From Streptomyces sp. NBC_00557 (lineage in GTDB: Bacteria > Actinomycetota > Actinomycetes > Streptomycetales > Streptomycetaceae): 64,000 bases of DNA. Both the position numbers and the translations under genes were made by a program. Each line of letters begins with the position of its first letter. The first letter of the stretch is position 1. Positions 51,337 through 61,330 of this stretch are shown one piece after another. The notes beneath the pieces are model-generated. The model made no database searches, was not told the origin of the DNA, and saw nothing but the letters and a program-made list of their open reading frames with translations. The stretch lies in contig NZ_CP107796.1 of assembly GCF_036345995.1 (NCBI RefSeq), positions 4,712,001 through 4,776,000 of the forward strand. Direction: 5' to 3'.

Positions 51337-51671
51337 CAGCGGTTCGGTCGGCCGACGGCCCGGGGCGTGCGCCGGCGACGGCCGCGGGTGTGCGGGCGCC
51401 CGTTTCGCGCGGCTCCCGCGCGCCGCGGGTGACGCTGCGCACACCCGCTCTGAGCAGGGCTGTTCTCGGGTGAGCGGGCGGGCCATGAGACGGCAAAGGG
51501 CTGTCGCCGATGGCAAAGCGAAACGCCGCCGATCGGGGCCCTTTCTGCAAGGAAGGCCCAAATCGCCTCCAACACTCGACAGCCCGGCTGCGTTCGCGCC
51601 GGCGAAGGCGTCCACTGGTTGAAGAGACGCCCCGTTCCGGGGCGTTTGTCCAGCGGACAAGAGGAGCTGGC
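51337..51671. other. Intergenic region, no gene seen
   Basis: A 335-bp gap between rsmI and the zinc-ribbon gene. The first half is GC-rich with imperfect repeats (GTGTGCGGGCGCCCG-like, and ACACCC/GGGTGT pairs) that could fold. The second half is less GC-rich and ends in a terminator-like hairpin at 51627-51645. I see no conserved ORF. Confidence 0.5.
51627..51647 (+). terminator. Terminator-like hairpin in the leader of the zinc-ribbon gene
   Basis: ACGCCCCG (51627-51634), loop TTC, CGGGGCGT (51638-51645), then TT. It ends 24 bp before the ATG at 51672, just ahead of the ribosome site AGAGGAG. It may end transcripts from rsmI or act as an attenuator for the next gene. Confidence 0.55.
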
Positions 51672-52073
51672 ATGAGCGAGATCGCAGGGCAGACCGGCCT
51701 CCGTGGCACGCCCACCGCCGTCGTCCACGAGTCGTACGCCTTCGCCTGCATGCGATGCGGGCACGGCTGGGAGCAGTCGTACGAGATAGAGCACCACAGG
51801 GACGGCGACGGGCAGGAGTTCGTGCTGTACGTGGCCGACGGCCGGGTCGTGCCGTCGCCGCTGAGCCGGCCGCGCTGCCACAACTGCGACGGTCATGTCG
51901 TACGGATCATGCGGGCGGGGCAGGTCTCCTCGGTGCGCGGCGCCGCCGACCCGCACCACGTCGTGCCGCAGGCGGGCCCGGTCGAGGCGCCGCAGGTGCC
52001 CGACCGGCCCGAGGAGCGGCACCACTGGCATCTGTCGGATCTCCTCCACTCCTTCCACCGCAAGGCCGGCTGA
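51672..52073 (+). CDS. Zinc-ribbon protein of unknown function
   Basis: A 133-residue protein. Two Cys pairs, F-A-C-M-R-C-G-H-G-W and P-R-C-H-N-C-D-G-H (about 26-29 and 65-68), form a zinc ribbon around a beta-strand block (Q-E-F-V-L-Y-V-A-D-G). A His-rich end (H-H-W-H-L-S-D-L-L-H-S-F-H) follows. No membrane helix. It is seen in Streptomyces beside rsmI and tatD, from memory. It could bind DNA or protein; function unknown. A hairpin just upstream may regulate it. Confidence 0.8.
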   Translation: MSEIAGQTGLRGTPTAVVHESYAFACMRCGHGWEQSYEIEHHRDGDGQEFVLYVADGRVVPSPLSRPRCHNCDGHVVRIMRAGQVSSVRGAADPHHVVPQAGPVEAPQVPDRPEERHHWHLSDLLHSFHRKAG

Positions 52074-52120
52074 GCGGATCGCCGGCCGGTGCGGGCATGC
52101 CCCTTTCGTAGGATCGGGGC

Positions 52121-53017
52121 ATGCCTTCGAACGCCGGCCAGACCGCCAAGGGCGACAAGAACGCCGCACCGCCGCTCCCGGCGCCGCTGCGGATCCCGGT
52201 CGCCGACTCGCACACCCATCTCGACATGCAGTCCGGCACGGTCGAGGAGGGCCTCGCGAAGGCCGCGTCGGTGGGGGTGACGACCGTCGTCCAGGTCGGC
52301 TGCGACATCAAGGGCTCTCGGTGGGCCGCCGAGACCGCCGCCGCCCACGACAGCGTCCACGCCGCCGTCGCCCTGCACCCGAACGAGGCCCCGCGCATCG
52401 TGCACGGCGATCCCGACGGATGGTCCCGGCAGGGCGCCCGCGAGCCCGGCGGGGACGCCGCGCTGGACGAGGCCCTCGCCGAGATCGACCGGCTGGCCGC
52501 GCTGCCCCAGGTCAAGGGCGTCGGCGAGACCGGGCTCGACTACTTCCGCACGGGCCCCGGGGGCAAGGCGGCCCAGGAGCGGTCGTTCCGCGCGCACATC
52601 GAGATCGCCAAGCGGCACGACAAGGCGCTCGTCATCCACGACCGGGAGGCGCACGCGGACGTCCTGCGCGTGCTGAAGGAGGAGGGCGCCCCCGAGCGCA
52701 CCGTCTTCCACTGCTACTCGGGCGATGCGGAGATGGCACGGATCTGCGCCCGCGAGGGCTACTACATGTCCTTCGCGGGGAACGTCACCTTCAAGAACGC
52801 CCAGAACCTGCGGGACGCCCTCGCCGTCGCCCCGCTGGAGCTGGTCCTCGTGGAGACCGACGCGCCCTTCCTCACCCCGGCGCCGTACCGTGGCCGGCCC
52901 AACGCGCCCTACCTCGTCCCGGTCACGGTCCGGGCGATGGCCGCCGTGCGCGGCATCGACGAGGACGCGCTGGCCACGGCCCTGGCCGCCAACACGGCCC
53001 GCGCCTTCGGGTACTGA
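52121..53017 (+). CDS. tatD: TatD-family metal-dependent DNase
   Basis: A 298-residue TIM-barrel hydrolase of DNA. Metal ligands appear in order: D-S-H-T-H-L-D near residue 30, G-E-T-G-L-D-Y near 147, H-D-R-E-A-H near 181, H-C-Y-S-G near 205, and E-T-D-A-P-F-L near 253. It is a little longer than E. coli TatD because of an insert near residues 85-130. ATG 52121 fits. Together with rpfB, rsmA and ispE it repeats the order known from mycobacteria. Confidence 0.93.
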   Translation: MPSNAGQTAKGDKNAAPPLPAPLRIPVADSHTHLDMQSGTVEEGLAKAASVGVTTVVQVGCDIKGSRWAAETAAAHDSVHAAVALHPNEAPRIVHGDPDGWSRQGAREPGGDAALDEALAEIDRLAALPQVKGVGETGLDYFRTGPGGKAAQERSFRAHIEIAKRHDKALVIHDREAHADVLRVLKEEGAPERTVFHCYSGDAEMARICAREGYYMSFAGNVTFKNAQNLRDALAVAPLELVLVETDAPFLTPAPYRGRPNAPYLVPVTVRAMAAVRGIDEDALATALAANTARAFGY

Positions 53018-53175
53018 ACCCCCCGCTCGTCTGCTAGTACGTAAATAGGCCGAACGGCTCGACGTGCAACTGTGCGTAGTCGAGTCGCTTTGGAGAGTGA
53101 CGAACGCTCCGCTAGGTTCTGTGGGCCCGATCCGGACCTCTCCGGACCCCTCTGGCACCTCTGGAGCGTGTCGGC

Positions 53176-54621
53176 GTGAGCAAGTCGCAGTACGAGACGT
53201 TCGGGACCGATGGGCCGCAGGAGCGGCACGAGCAGCCCGGTGCGTCGTCCCACCAGCCGCCCGGGCCCCAGCCGCCGTACGAGCCGTACGGCCCTGGCAC
53301 CTGCCTGCACACCGCTGAGACCCTGCCGTCCGGGCTGTACCGGGACACCTACCGGCCGGCCTACGAGGCGCAGGCCCACCTCGTCCAGGAGCCGGAGCGG
53401 CCCCGGCGGGGCGTGGGCGTGACCCGCGCCCCGGGCGGCCCGGACGAGGAGGCGCACGACGACGCTCCGGCCGCCGAGGTGAGCGGGCGGGCCGCACGCC
53501 GGCGCAGGGCGCGCGGCATGGAACGCCCGGAGTCCGCCGTGCGCCGTCTGCTGCCGCAGGCGCTGGTCGTGGCCTTCCTCGCCGGCGGCACCACCGCCTT
53601 CGTCGCCCAGGACAAGGCGGTCGAGCTGACCGTCGACGGCCATCAGCGCACCCTGCACACCTTCGCCGACGACGTGCGCGGGCTCCTCGCGGAGGAGGGC
53701 GTGCGCGTCGGGGCGCACGACATGGTGGTGCCCGCCCCCGACACGGCCCTCGCCGGCGGCGACGAGGTCGCCGTGCGCTACGGACGCCCCGTCCGGCTCA
53801 CCCTCGACGGCAGGCGGCGCGAGGTGTGGACGACGGCGCACACCGTGGAAGGCGCGCTGAACGAGCTGGGGGTGCGCGCGGAGGGCGCCTACCTGTCCGC
53901 CTCCCGCAGCCGGCCCATCGGACGCGCCGGACTCGACCTCGACGTACGCACCGAGCGGACCGTCACGGTCATGGCCGACGGCCGCTCCCACGCCATCCGC
54001 ACCAACGCCGCCACCGTCCGCGAGGCCGTCGAGGAGGCCGGCATCACCCTGCACGGCCAGGACACCACCTCCGTCCCGCCCGACAGCTTCCCGCGCGACG
54101 GGCAGACGGTGACCGTGCTGCGGATCAGCGGCACCCGGGAGGTCCGCGAGGAAGTGATCCCGTTCAGGGTCGAGCGGGTCAAGGACCCCACCCTGTTCCG
54201 GGGCGCCGAGGTCGTCGTGCAGTCCGGACGGCCCGGGCTGCGGCGCGACACCTACCTCCTGCGGACCGTCAACGGCGTCCGGGACAAGGCGCGCCGGGTG
54301 ACCTCCGAGGTGGTCCGCGGGCCGCGCACGCAGATCGTGAAGGTGGGCACCAAGGCGCTGCCGAGGACCGTGAGCGGCGCGGACGGCCTGAACTGGCGCG
54401 GTCTGGCCGTCTGCGAGTCCGGCGGCCGGTCGCACGCGGTCGACTCGTCCGGGACGTACGGCGGGCTCTACCAGTTCGACACCCGCACCTGGCACAGCCT
54501 CGGCGGCAGCGGCCGCCCCCAGGACGCCCCGGCGGCGGAACAGACCTTCCGCGCGAAGAAGCTGTACAAGCGCCGGGGGACGTCGCCCTGGCCGCACTGC
54601 GGGGTGCGGTTGCACGGATGA
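53176..54621 (+). CDS. rpfB: Resuscitation-promoting factor, RpfB type
   Basis: A 481-residue exported muralytic factor. The N-terminal 120 residues are Pro/Gln/Arg-rich and cytoplasmic, ahead of an anchor (L-V-V-A-F-L-A-G-G-T-T-A-F-V). Three DUF348 domains follow (about 145-315), a G5 domain (about 315-395), and the lysozyme-like Rpf domain, L-N-W-R-G-L-A-V-C-E-S-G-G, with catalytic Glu414 and Cys pair ending in W-P-H-C-G. It cleaves peptidoglycan during spore germination and growth. GTG 53176 fits; the long N-terminal tail is unusual. Confidence 0.92.
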   Translation: MSKSQYETFGTDGPQERHEQPGASSHQPPGPQPPYEPYGPGTCLHTAETLPSGLYRDTYRPAYEAQAHLVQEPERPRRGVGVTRAPGGPDEEAHDDAPAAEVSGRAARRRRARGMERPESAVRRLLPQALVVAFLAGGTTAFVAQDKAVELTVDGHQRTLHTFADDVRGLLAEEGVRVGAHDMVVPAPDTALAGGDEVAVRYGRPVRLTLDGRRREVWTTAHTVEGALNELGVRAEGAYLSASRSRPIGRAGLDLDVRTERTVTVMADGRSHAIRTNAATVREAVEEAGITLHGQDTTSVPPDSFPRDGQTVTVLRISGTREVREEVIPFRVERVKDPTLFRGAEVVVQSGRPGLRRDTYLLRTVNGVRDKARRVTSEVVRGPRTQIVKVGTKALPRTVSGADGLNWRGLAVCESGGRSHAVDSSGTYGGLYQFDTRTWHSLGGSGRPQDAPAAEQTFRAKKLYKRRGTSPWPHCGVRLHG

Positions 54622-54834
54622 GGCGCTGTAGGGCTCGCTGTCAGCGGCCGGGTGCCGGTTCGATGGCGCGGGATCCGGGCGCCGCCGGGCTTCCGGTCCG
54701 TGGCCGGGTGTGGGTTCGAGGGTGCGGGGGCCTGGCGTCTCGGGCTCGCTGTCCGTGGCGGGGCGCGGGCGGTGGCGGCCGGGCGCGCCCGGTGCCGGCG
54801 AGCCGGGCGGCCGGGTCCCCGTACTCTTGTCCCC
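54622..54834. repeat. Imperfect tandem repeats between rpfB and rsmA
   Basis: A 213-bp gap with no gene. Phrases near GGGCTCGCTGTC, GTGGCCGGGTG, and GGTTCGAGGG(T)GC recur two or three times at a spacing of 50-70 bp with much drift, suggesting a decayed tandem array. No promoter could be assigned. Confidence 0.5.
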
Positions 54835-55704
54835 GTGAGCAGCCCCACCCCCGACGCCCTTCTCGGACCGGCCGACATCCGCGAACTCGCGGCAGCGCTC
54901 GGTGTCCGTCCCACCAAGCAGCGCGGCCAGAACTTCGTGATCGACGCCAACACGGTCCGCCGTATCGTGCGCACCGCCGAGGTCCGCCCCGAGGACGTGG
55001 TCGTCGAGGTCGGGCCGGGGCTCGGCTCCCTCACGCTCGCGCTGCTGGAGGTCGCCGACCGGGTGACCGCCGTCGAGATCGACGACGTGCTCGCCGCGGC
55101 CCTGCCCGCCACCATCGGGGCGCGCATGCCGGCGCGCGCAGACCGGTTCGCGCTGGTCCACTCCGACGCGATGCACGTCACCGAACTGCCCGGCCCCCCG
55201 CCGACCGCCCTGGTGGCGAACCTCCCCTACAACGTCGCCGTCCCCGTGCTGCTGCACATGCTCGACACCTTCCCGAGCATCGAGCGGACCCTCGTCATGG
55301 TGCAGTCCGAGGTCGCCGACCGGCTCTCGGCCCCGCCCGGCTCGAAGGTGTACGGCGTGCCGTCGGTGAAGGCCAACTGGTACGCCGAGGTGAAGCGGGC
55401 CGGGGCCATCGGCCGCAACGTCTTCTGGCCCGCGCCGAACGTCGACAGCGGGCTGGTGTCCCTGGTGCGGCGGGCGGAGCCGGTGAAGACCACGGCCGCC
55501 AAGGAGGAGGTCTTCGCGGTGATCGACGCGGCGTTCGCGCAGCGCCGCAAGACCCTGCGGGCGGCGCTCGCCGGCTGGGCCGGATCCGCCGCCGCGGCGG
55601 AGGCCGCCCTGGTCGCGGCCGGCGTCTCGCCCCAGGCACGCGGCGAGTCGCTGACGGTGGAGGAGTTCGCGCGGATCGCGGAGAACAGGGAGGCGGGCGC
55701 GTGA
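54835..55704 (+). CDS. rsmA: 16S rRNA (adenine1518/1519-N6)-dimethyltransferase
   Basis: A 289-residue enzyme (KsgA) that dimethylates two adenines near the 3' end of 16S rRNA. Motifs: [10 protein letters not shown] near residue 31, [11 protein letters not shown] (SAM motif I), and N-L-P-Y-N-V-A-V-P (motif IV NLPY). GTG 54835 fits the family. Its stop overlaps the ispE GTG start. Confidence 0.96.
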   Translation: MSSPTPDALLGPADIRELAAALGVRPTKQRGQNFVIDANTVRRIVRTAEVRPEDVVVEVGPGLGSLTLALLEVADRVTAVEIDDVLAAALPATIGARMPARADRFALVHSDAMHVTELPGPPPTALVANLPYNVAVPVLLHMLDTFPSIERTLVMVQSEVADRLSAPPGSKVYGVPSVKANWYAEVKRAGAIGRNVFWPAPNVDSGLVSLVRRAEPVKTTAAKEEVFAVIDAAFAQRRKTLRAALAGWAGSAAAAEAALVAAGVSPQARGESLTVEEFARIAENREAGA

Positions 55705-56594
55705 GCGTCACGGTACGGGTACCGGCCAAGGTCAACGTCCAGCTCGCGGTCGGCGCCGCCCGCCCCGACGGGTTCCACGACCTCGCCAACGTCTTCCTCG
55801 CCGTCGGCCTCTACGACGAGGTGACGGTGACCCCCGCGGAGGAACTCCGGATCACCTGCGAGGGCCCGGACGCCGCCCAGGTGCCGCTGGACCGCACCAA
55901 CCTCGCCGCGCGCGCCGCGATCGCCCTCGCCGGGCGGCGCGGGATCGAGCCGGACGTCCACATCCACATCGCCAAGGACATCCCGGTCGCCGGCGGCATG
56001 GCGGGCGGCAGCGCGGACGGCGCGGGCGCGCTGCTCGCCTGCGACCGGCTGTGGGGCACGGCGGCTTCGCGGGCCGAGCTGCTGGCGATCTGCGCCGACC
56101 TGGGCAGCGACGTGCCGTTCAGCCTGGTCGGCGGGGCCGCTCTGGGCACCGGCCGGGGCGAGCGGCTGACCGCCCTGGAGGTCGGCGGCACCTTCCACTG
56201 GGTGTTCGCGATGGCCGGGCGGGGGCTGTCGACACCGGCGGTGTTCCGCGAGTTCGACCGGCTGGCCGAGGGCCGGGAGATCCCGGAGCCGGTGGCCTCG
56301 CCGGAGCTGCTGCAGGCGCTGGCGAAGGGGGACGCGGAGGCGCTGGCCGCCGCCGCGGCCAATGACCTCCAGCCTGCGGCGCTGTCGCTCTTCCCCGAGC
56401 TGGCGGACACGCTGGACGCGGGGCGCGGGGCGGGCGCGCTCGCCGCGCTGGTCTCCGGTTCCGGGCCCACGACGGCGTTCCTCGCCCGGGATGCCGAGGC
56501 GGCGGAGAAGGTGGCCGAGGCCCTGCGGACGTCCGGGACGTGCAGGTCGGTGCGGACGGCGGCGGGGCCGGTGCCGGGGGCGACGGTGGTCTGA
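55701..56594 (+). CDS. ispE: 4-diphosphocytidyl-2-C-methyl-D-erythritol kinase
   Basis: A 297-residue GHMP kinase of the non-mevalonate isoprenoid pathway. The opening [11 protein letters not shown] and H-D-L-A-N-V-F are standard. The ATP loop is [12 protein letters not shown] near residue 95, where most IspE have GAGLGGGS; here the second residue differs. The D-V-P-F motif and G-S-G-P-T end are present. It overlaps rsmA by 4 nt. Confidence 0.95.
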   Translation: MSVTVRVPAKVNVQLAVGAARPDGFHDLANVFLAVGLYDEVTVTPAEELRITCEGPDAAQVPLDRTNLAARAAIALAGRRGIEPDVHIHIAKDIPVAGGMAGGSADGAGALLACDRLWGTAASRAELLAICADLGSDVPFSLVGGAALGTGRGERLTALEVGGTFHWVFAMAGRGLSTPAVFREFDRLAEGREIPEPVASPELLQALAKGDAEALAAAAANDLQPAALSLFPELADTLDAGRGAGALAALVSGSGPTTAFLARDAEAAEKVAEALRTSGTCRSVRTAAGPVPGATVV

Positions 56595-56599
56595 GGGGG

Positions 56600-57193
56600 T
56601 CAGAGGTTGTCGATGGCGGTCAGGTCGATGGCGATGTCGTAGGGCACGCTGAGCTTGACGTGCTCGTGATAGATGCCGGTCAGTGCGTAGGTGCCGGTGG
56701 CCTCGGCGAGTTCGTACACCTGGACCGCGGGGTGGTCGTCCTGGCCCGCCATCTCGACGAGCCAGAAGTGGGGGATGCCTGCTGCCGCGTACTTGAGCGG
56801 CTTGCTGTTGTGGTCGCGGGCCTCGGAGTCCGGCGACACCACCTCGACGGCGAGCAGGACGTCGGCGGCCTTGAAGTGGGTTTGACGCCGGTCGGTGACG
56901 GCTTCTTTCCGGACCACGGAGATGTCCGGTTCGGGGCCGTTGCGTCGGTCCAGCACCACTGTCATCTCGCGTGCGACCTTGAAGCCGGACGGTACGGTGC
57001 TGCGCAGCCCGTTCACCAGAAGGTCGATCGCGGCGAAGTGGAAGTAGCGCTGCGGACTCGCGAAAACCAGGCTCCCGTCGATCAGCTCGGTGTGCGGCGG
57101 GAGATCCGGCAGCGTGAACAGGTCGTCCACGGTGTAGCCGTCCTGCGGGGGCACCGGCCACTGGACGCGGTGCTTTACGGACTCGGCGGCCAT
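56600..57193 (-). CDS. Uma2-family (DUF820) endonuclease-like protein
   Basis: A 197-residue PD-(D/E)xK-fold protein. Its core has G-P-E-P-D-I-S-V-V, L-A-V-E-V-V-S-P-D-S (metal-binding Asp/Glu), and Y-A-A-A-G-I-P-H-F-W-L-V-E. ATG 57193 follows GGGAGGAACC. Uma2 proteins are abundant in Streptomyces and cyanobacteria, but their biological role is not clear. It is convergent with ispE (6-bp gap). Confidence 0.9.
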   Translation of the reverse strand: MAAESVKHRVQWPVPPQDGYTVDDLFTLPDLPPHTELIDGSLVFASPQRYFHFAAIDLLVNGLRSTVPSGFKVAREMTVVLDRRNGPEPDISVVRKEAVTDRRQTHFKAADVLLAVEVVSPDSEARDHNSKPLKYAAAGIPHFWLVEMAGQDDHPAVQVYELAEATGTYALTGIYHEHVKLSVPYDIAIDLTAIDNL

Positions 57194-57374
57194 GGTTCCT
57201 CCCATGGACGGGATCCTGCTGCCTGCCCTCCACGGTAGCGGCCCGTTGTGGATCACGTCATCACAAAGAGTGACAAGCCCCTCGCGCCCCGCCCCTCACC
57301 CCCGAGGCCCTACGCTAGAAGGCTGACCCCGCGGCGGAGCCGCACGTCGACACAGCCCCGCGCACAGGAGTGAA

Positions 57375-59183
<1,809 letters not shown>

Positions 59184-59464
59184 CCGGCCCACCAGCGGAC
59201 GGACGCGACGGCAACCGGCGCGCACGGCTCGAATCAAGCCGCGCGCGCCGCTGTTGCGTGCGCCGCGTGCAGGGGGCGTGAAGGCGCGTAACGGCGGCAT
59301 CACAGGGCGGTCGTCCCTTGGGAACAGCGGCGGATCCGGGCCCGTGCGCTGTCGGTACCGGGTGATAGAAAGAGCCGTCTGAGAACCGTCTGAGTAACGA
59401 CCCAGGGTCCGTCGAGAACCTCAGGGCGTGGCTAAGAATCAGTGAACGAGGGGGAAGAGCGCTG

Positions 59465-61249
59465 ATGACCCAGCCGCCCAGTCAGCCGCCGCAGGGCGGG
59501 TTCGGAGCGCCACAGGACCAGCCACCGCAGGGTGGCGGATTCGGCGCGCCCCAGCCGCCTCCGGCCCAGGGCGGCTTCGGCCCCCCGAGCGTCCCGCAGA
59601 ACCCTCCGGGCGCGCCCCAGTCCGCCCCCGGCGCCCCGGGCGCACCCGCCGCGCCCCCGCCGCCGGCCGGCCCGCCGCAGCCCGGTTACGGCCACCCGCA
59701 GCAGCCGGGCCCGTACGGCGCCCCCGCCCCCTACGGCTATCCGCAGCAGCCGGGACCCTACGGGGCGGCGCCCCAGCCCGGTTTCGGCCACCCGCAGCAG
59801 CCGCCGTATCCGGGTGCGCCCGCCCCCGCGTCCGGCGGGAGGAAGACCGCGCTGGTCATCGGCGCCGCGGTGGCCGCCCTGCTCGTCATCGGCGGCACGG
59901 TGTACGCGGTCACGAGCGGCGGTGGCGACGGCGGCAAGAAGAAGCCGGTCGCGCAGCGGAGCGACGGCTCCCAGCACTCCTCCTCCGGTTCGCCGAGCCC
60001 GTCGAGCGGCGGCGGTGACGACCCGGAGGACCTCAACGCGGGCCGCAAGGCCGGTGAGGCGAAGGTGCTCTGGTACAAGCCGGCCCCGGACGCCCCCGGC
60101 GGCGGCGCCGACGCGCCCGGCATGTGGGTCACCGGCAAGGCGGTGGTGAAGGCGGCGTACAAGCAGGTCTTCGCCTACGGCGTCGGCGACGGCCGGCCCG
60201 CCTGGGGCCCGCTCTCCTTCCCGCAGAAGATATGCGCGGTCACCCCGCAGAAGTCGGCGGACGACAAGGTCGTCGTCGCCTACATGAGCGGCGCGGGCGA
60301 CAACGCGAAGTGCAACCAGCTGCAGCAGATCGACCTGGGCACCGGCGAGAAGGGCTGGAGCGCCAAGGTCGCCGACGGCGGGCTGTTCGACAGCGCGCTC
60401 AACGTCGAACTGACCGTGAGCGGCAGGACGCTGATGGTGGGGCGTTCGGAGTCGGGCACGGCGTACGACATCGACAGCGGCAAGAAGCTGTACGACAAGG
60501 AGAAGTACGGCGCCGCCTGCTTCCCGGCCGCCTACGCGGGCGGCAGCGACCGGCTGATCCAGGTGTCCTCCTGCGGCGCCGGCGGCAGCAACGCGCACGA
60601 CGAGATCCAGGAACTGGACCCGGCCACCGGCAAGGTGCGCTGGTCCCAGCCGGTGAAGAAGGGCTGGCAGGTCACCCGTGCCTTCTCCGTTGACCCGCTG
60701 GTGGTCTATCTGACCAACCAGGACAAGAAGGCCTGGAACATCTCCACCTTCACCAAGAACGGCACGTTCCGCTCCGAGGTGAAGGTCGACGAGAAGTTCG
60801 GCCCGCGCTGCGGCTGGGCGATCCTCGAACGCGATCTGCAGGGCTGCCAGGGCGTGGCCGCGGACGCCGACACGCTGTACCTGCCGACGAACGCCACCGC
60901 GAGCGCCAACGAGATCGTCGCCATCGGCCTGGCCGACGGGAAGGCGAAGTGGCGGGTGAAGTCCCCGGCGAACGAGCCGATGTACCCGGTGAAGGCCGAG
61001 GGCGGCAAGCTCGTCGCCTATGTGCAGCCGTCGTTCGACGCGGGCGGCCAGGTGGTGTCGATCCCGGCCGCCGGCTCCTCCCACGGCGTCACCAAGCTGC
61101 TGCAGAACCCGCAGGGCACCGCCGAGATCGAGGACACCTTCTACGACAGCGTCGTGGACTGGGCCGACGGGCGGTTCTTCATCTCCTCCGGCCGGCTGTC
61201 CGGCAGCGACCAGGCGAAGGAGAAGCTGATCATGGCCTTCGGCAACTGA
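59465..61249 (+). CDS. Membrane-anchored PQQ-like beta-propeller protein 1
   Basis: A 594-residue protein. The N-terminal 120 residues are a Pro/Gln/Gly-rich disordered domain with P-Q-Q-P-G-P-Y-G and G-F-G-H-P-Q-Q-P repeats, followed by one helix (A-L-V-I-G-A-A-V-A-A-L-L-V-I-G-G-T-V-Y-A-V). The outer part (about 195-590) is a beta-propeller of the outer-membrane BamB/PQQ kind, with cysteines that could pair. A paralogue follows 81 bp downstream; both probably form one operon. Function is unknown; BamB-like or a sensor for a kinase are possibilities. Confidence 0.85.
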   Translation: MTQPPSQPPQGGFGAPQDQPPQGGGFGAPQPPPAQGGFGPPSVPQNPPGAPQSAPGAPGAPAAPPPPAGPPQPGYGHPQQPGPYGAPAPYGYPQQPGPYGAAPQPGFGHPQQPPYPGAPAPASGGRKTALVIGAAVAALLVIGGTVYAVTSGGGDGGKKKPVAQRSDGSQHSSSGSPSPSSGGGDDPEDLNAGRKAGEAKVLWYKPAPDAPGGGADAPGMWVTGKAVVKAAYKQVFAYGVGDGRPAWGPLSFPQKICAVTPQKSADDKVVVAYMSGAGDNAKCNQLQQIDLGTGEKGWSAKVADGGLFDSALNVELTVSGRTLMVGRSESGTAYDIDSGKKLYDKEKYGAACFPAAYAGGSDRLIQVSSCGAGGSNAHDEIQELDPATGKVRWSQPVKKGWQVTRAFSVDPLVVYLTNQDKKAWNISTFTKNGTFRSEVKVDEKFGPRCGWAILERDLQGCQGVAADADTLYLPTNATASANEIVAIGLADGKAKWRVKSPANEPMYPVKAEGGKLVAYVQPSFDAGGQVVSIPAAGSSHGVTKLLQNPQGTAEIEDTFYDSVVDWADGRFFISSGRLSGSDQAKEKLIMAFGN

Positions 61250-61330
61250 GCCGCCGCCCGGCATCCCTTCCCATCGTCTCAACTCCCCGTCCCCGACAGG
61301 CTCTTCGAGCCTCACCGAGGTACCCTCGTC

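Noticed and set aside
50359..51660. N-terminal extension of the mannosyltransferase
   Set aside because: It would overlap rsmI on the other strand entirely; homology starts at 50358.
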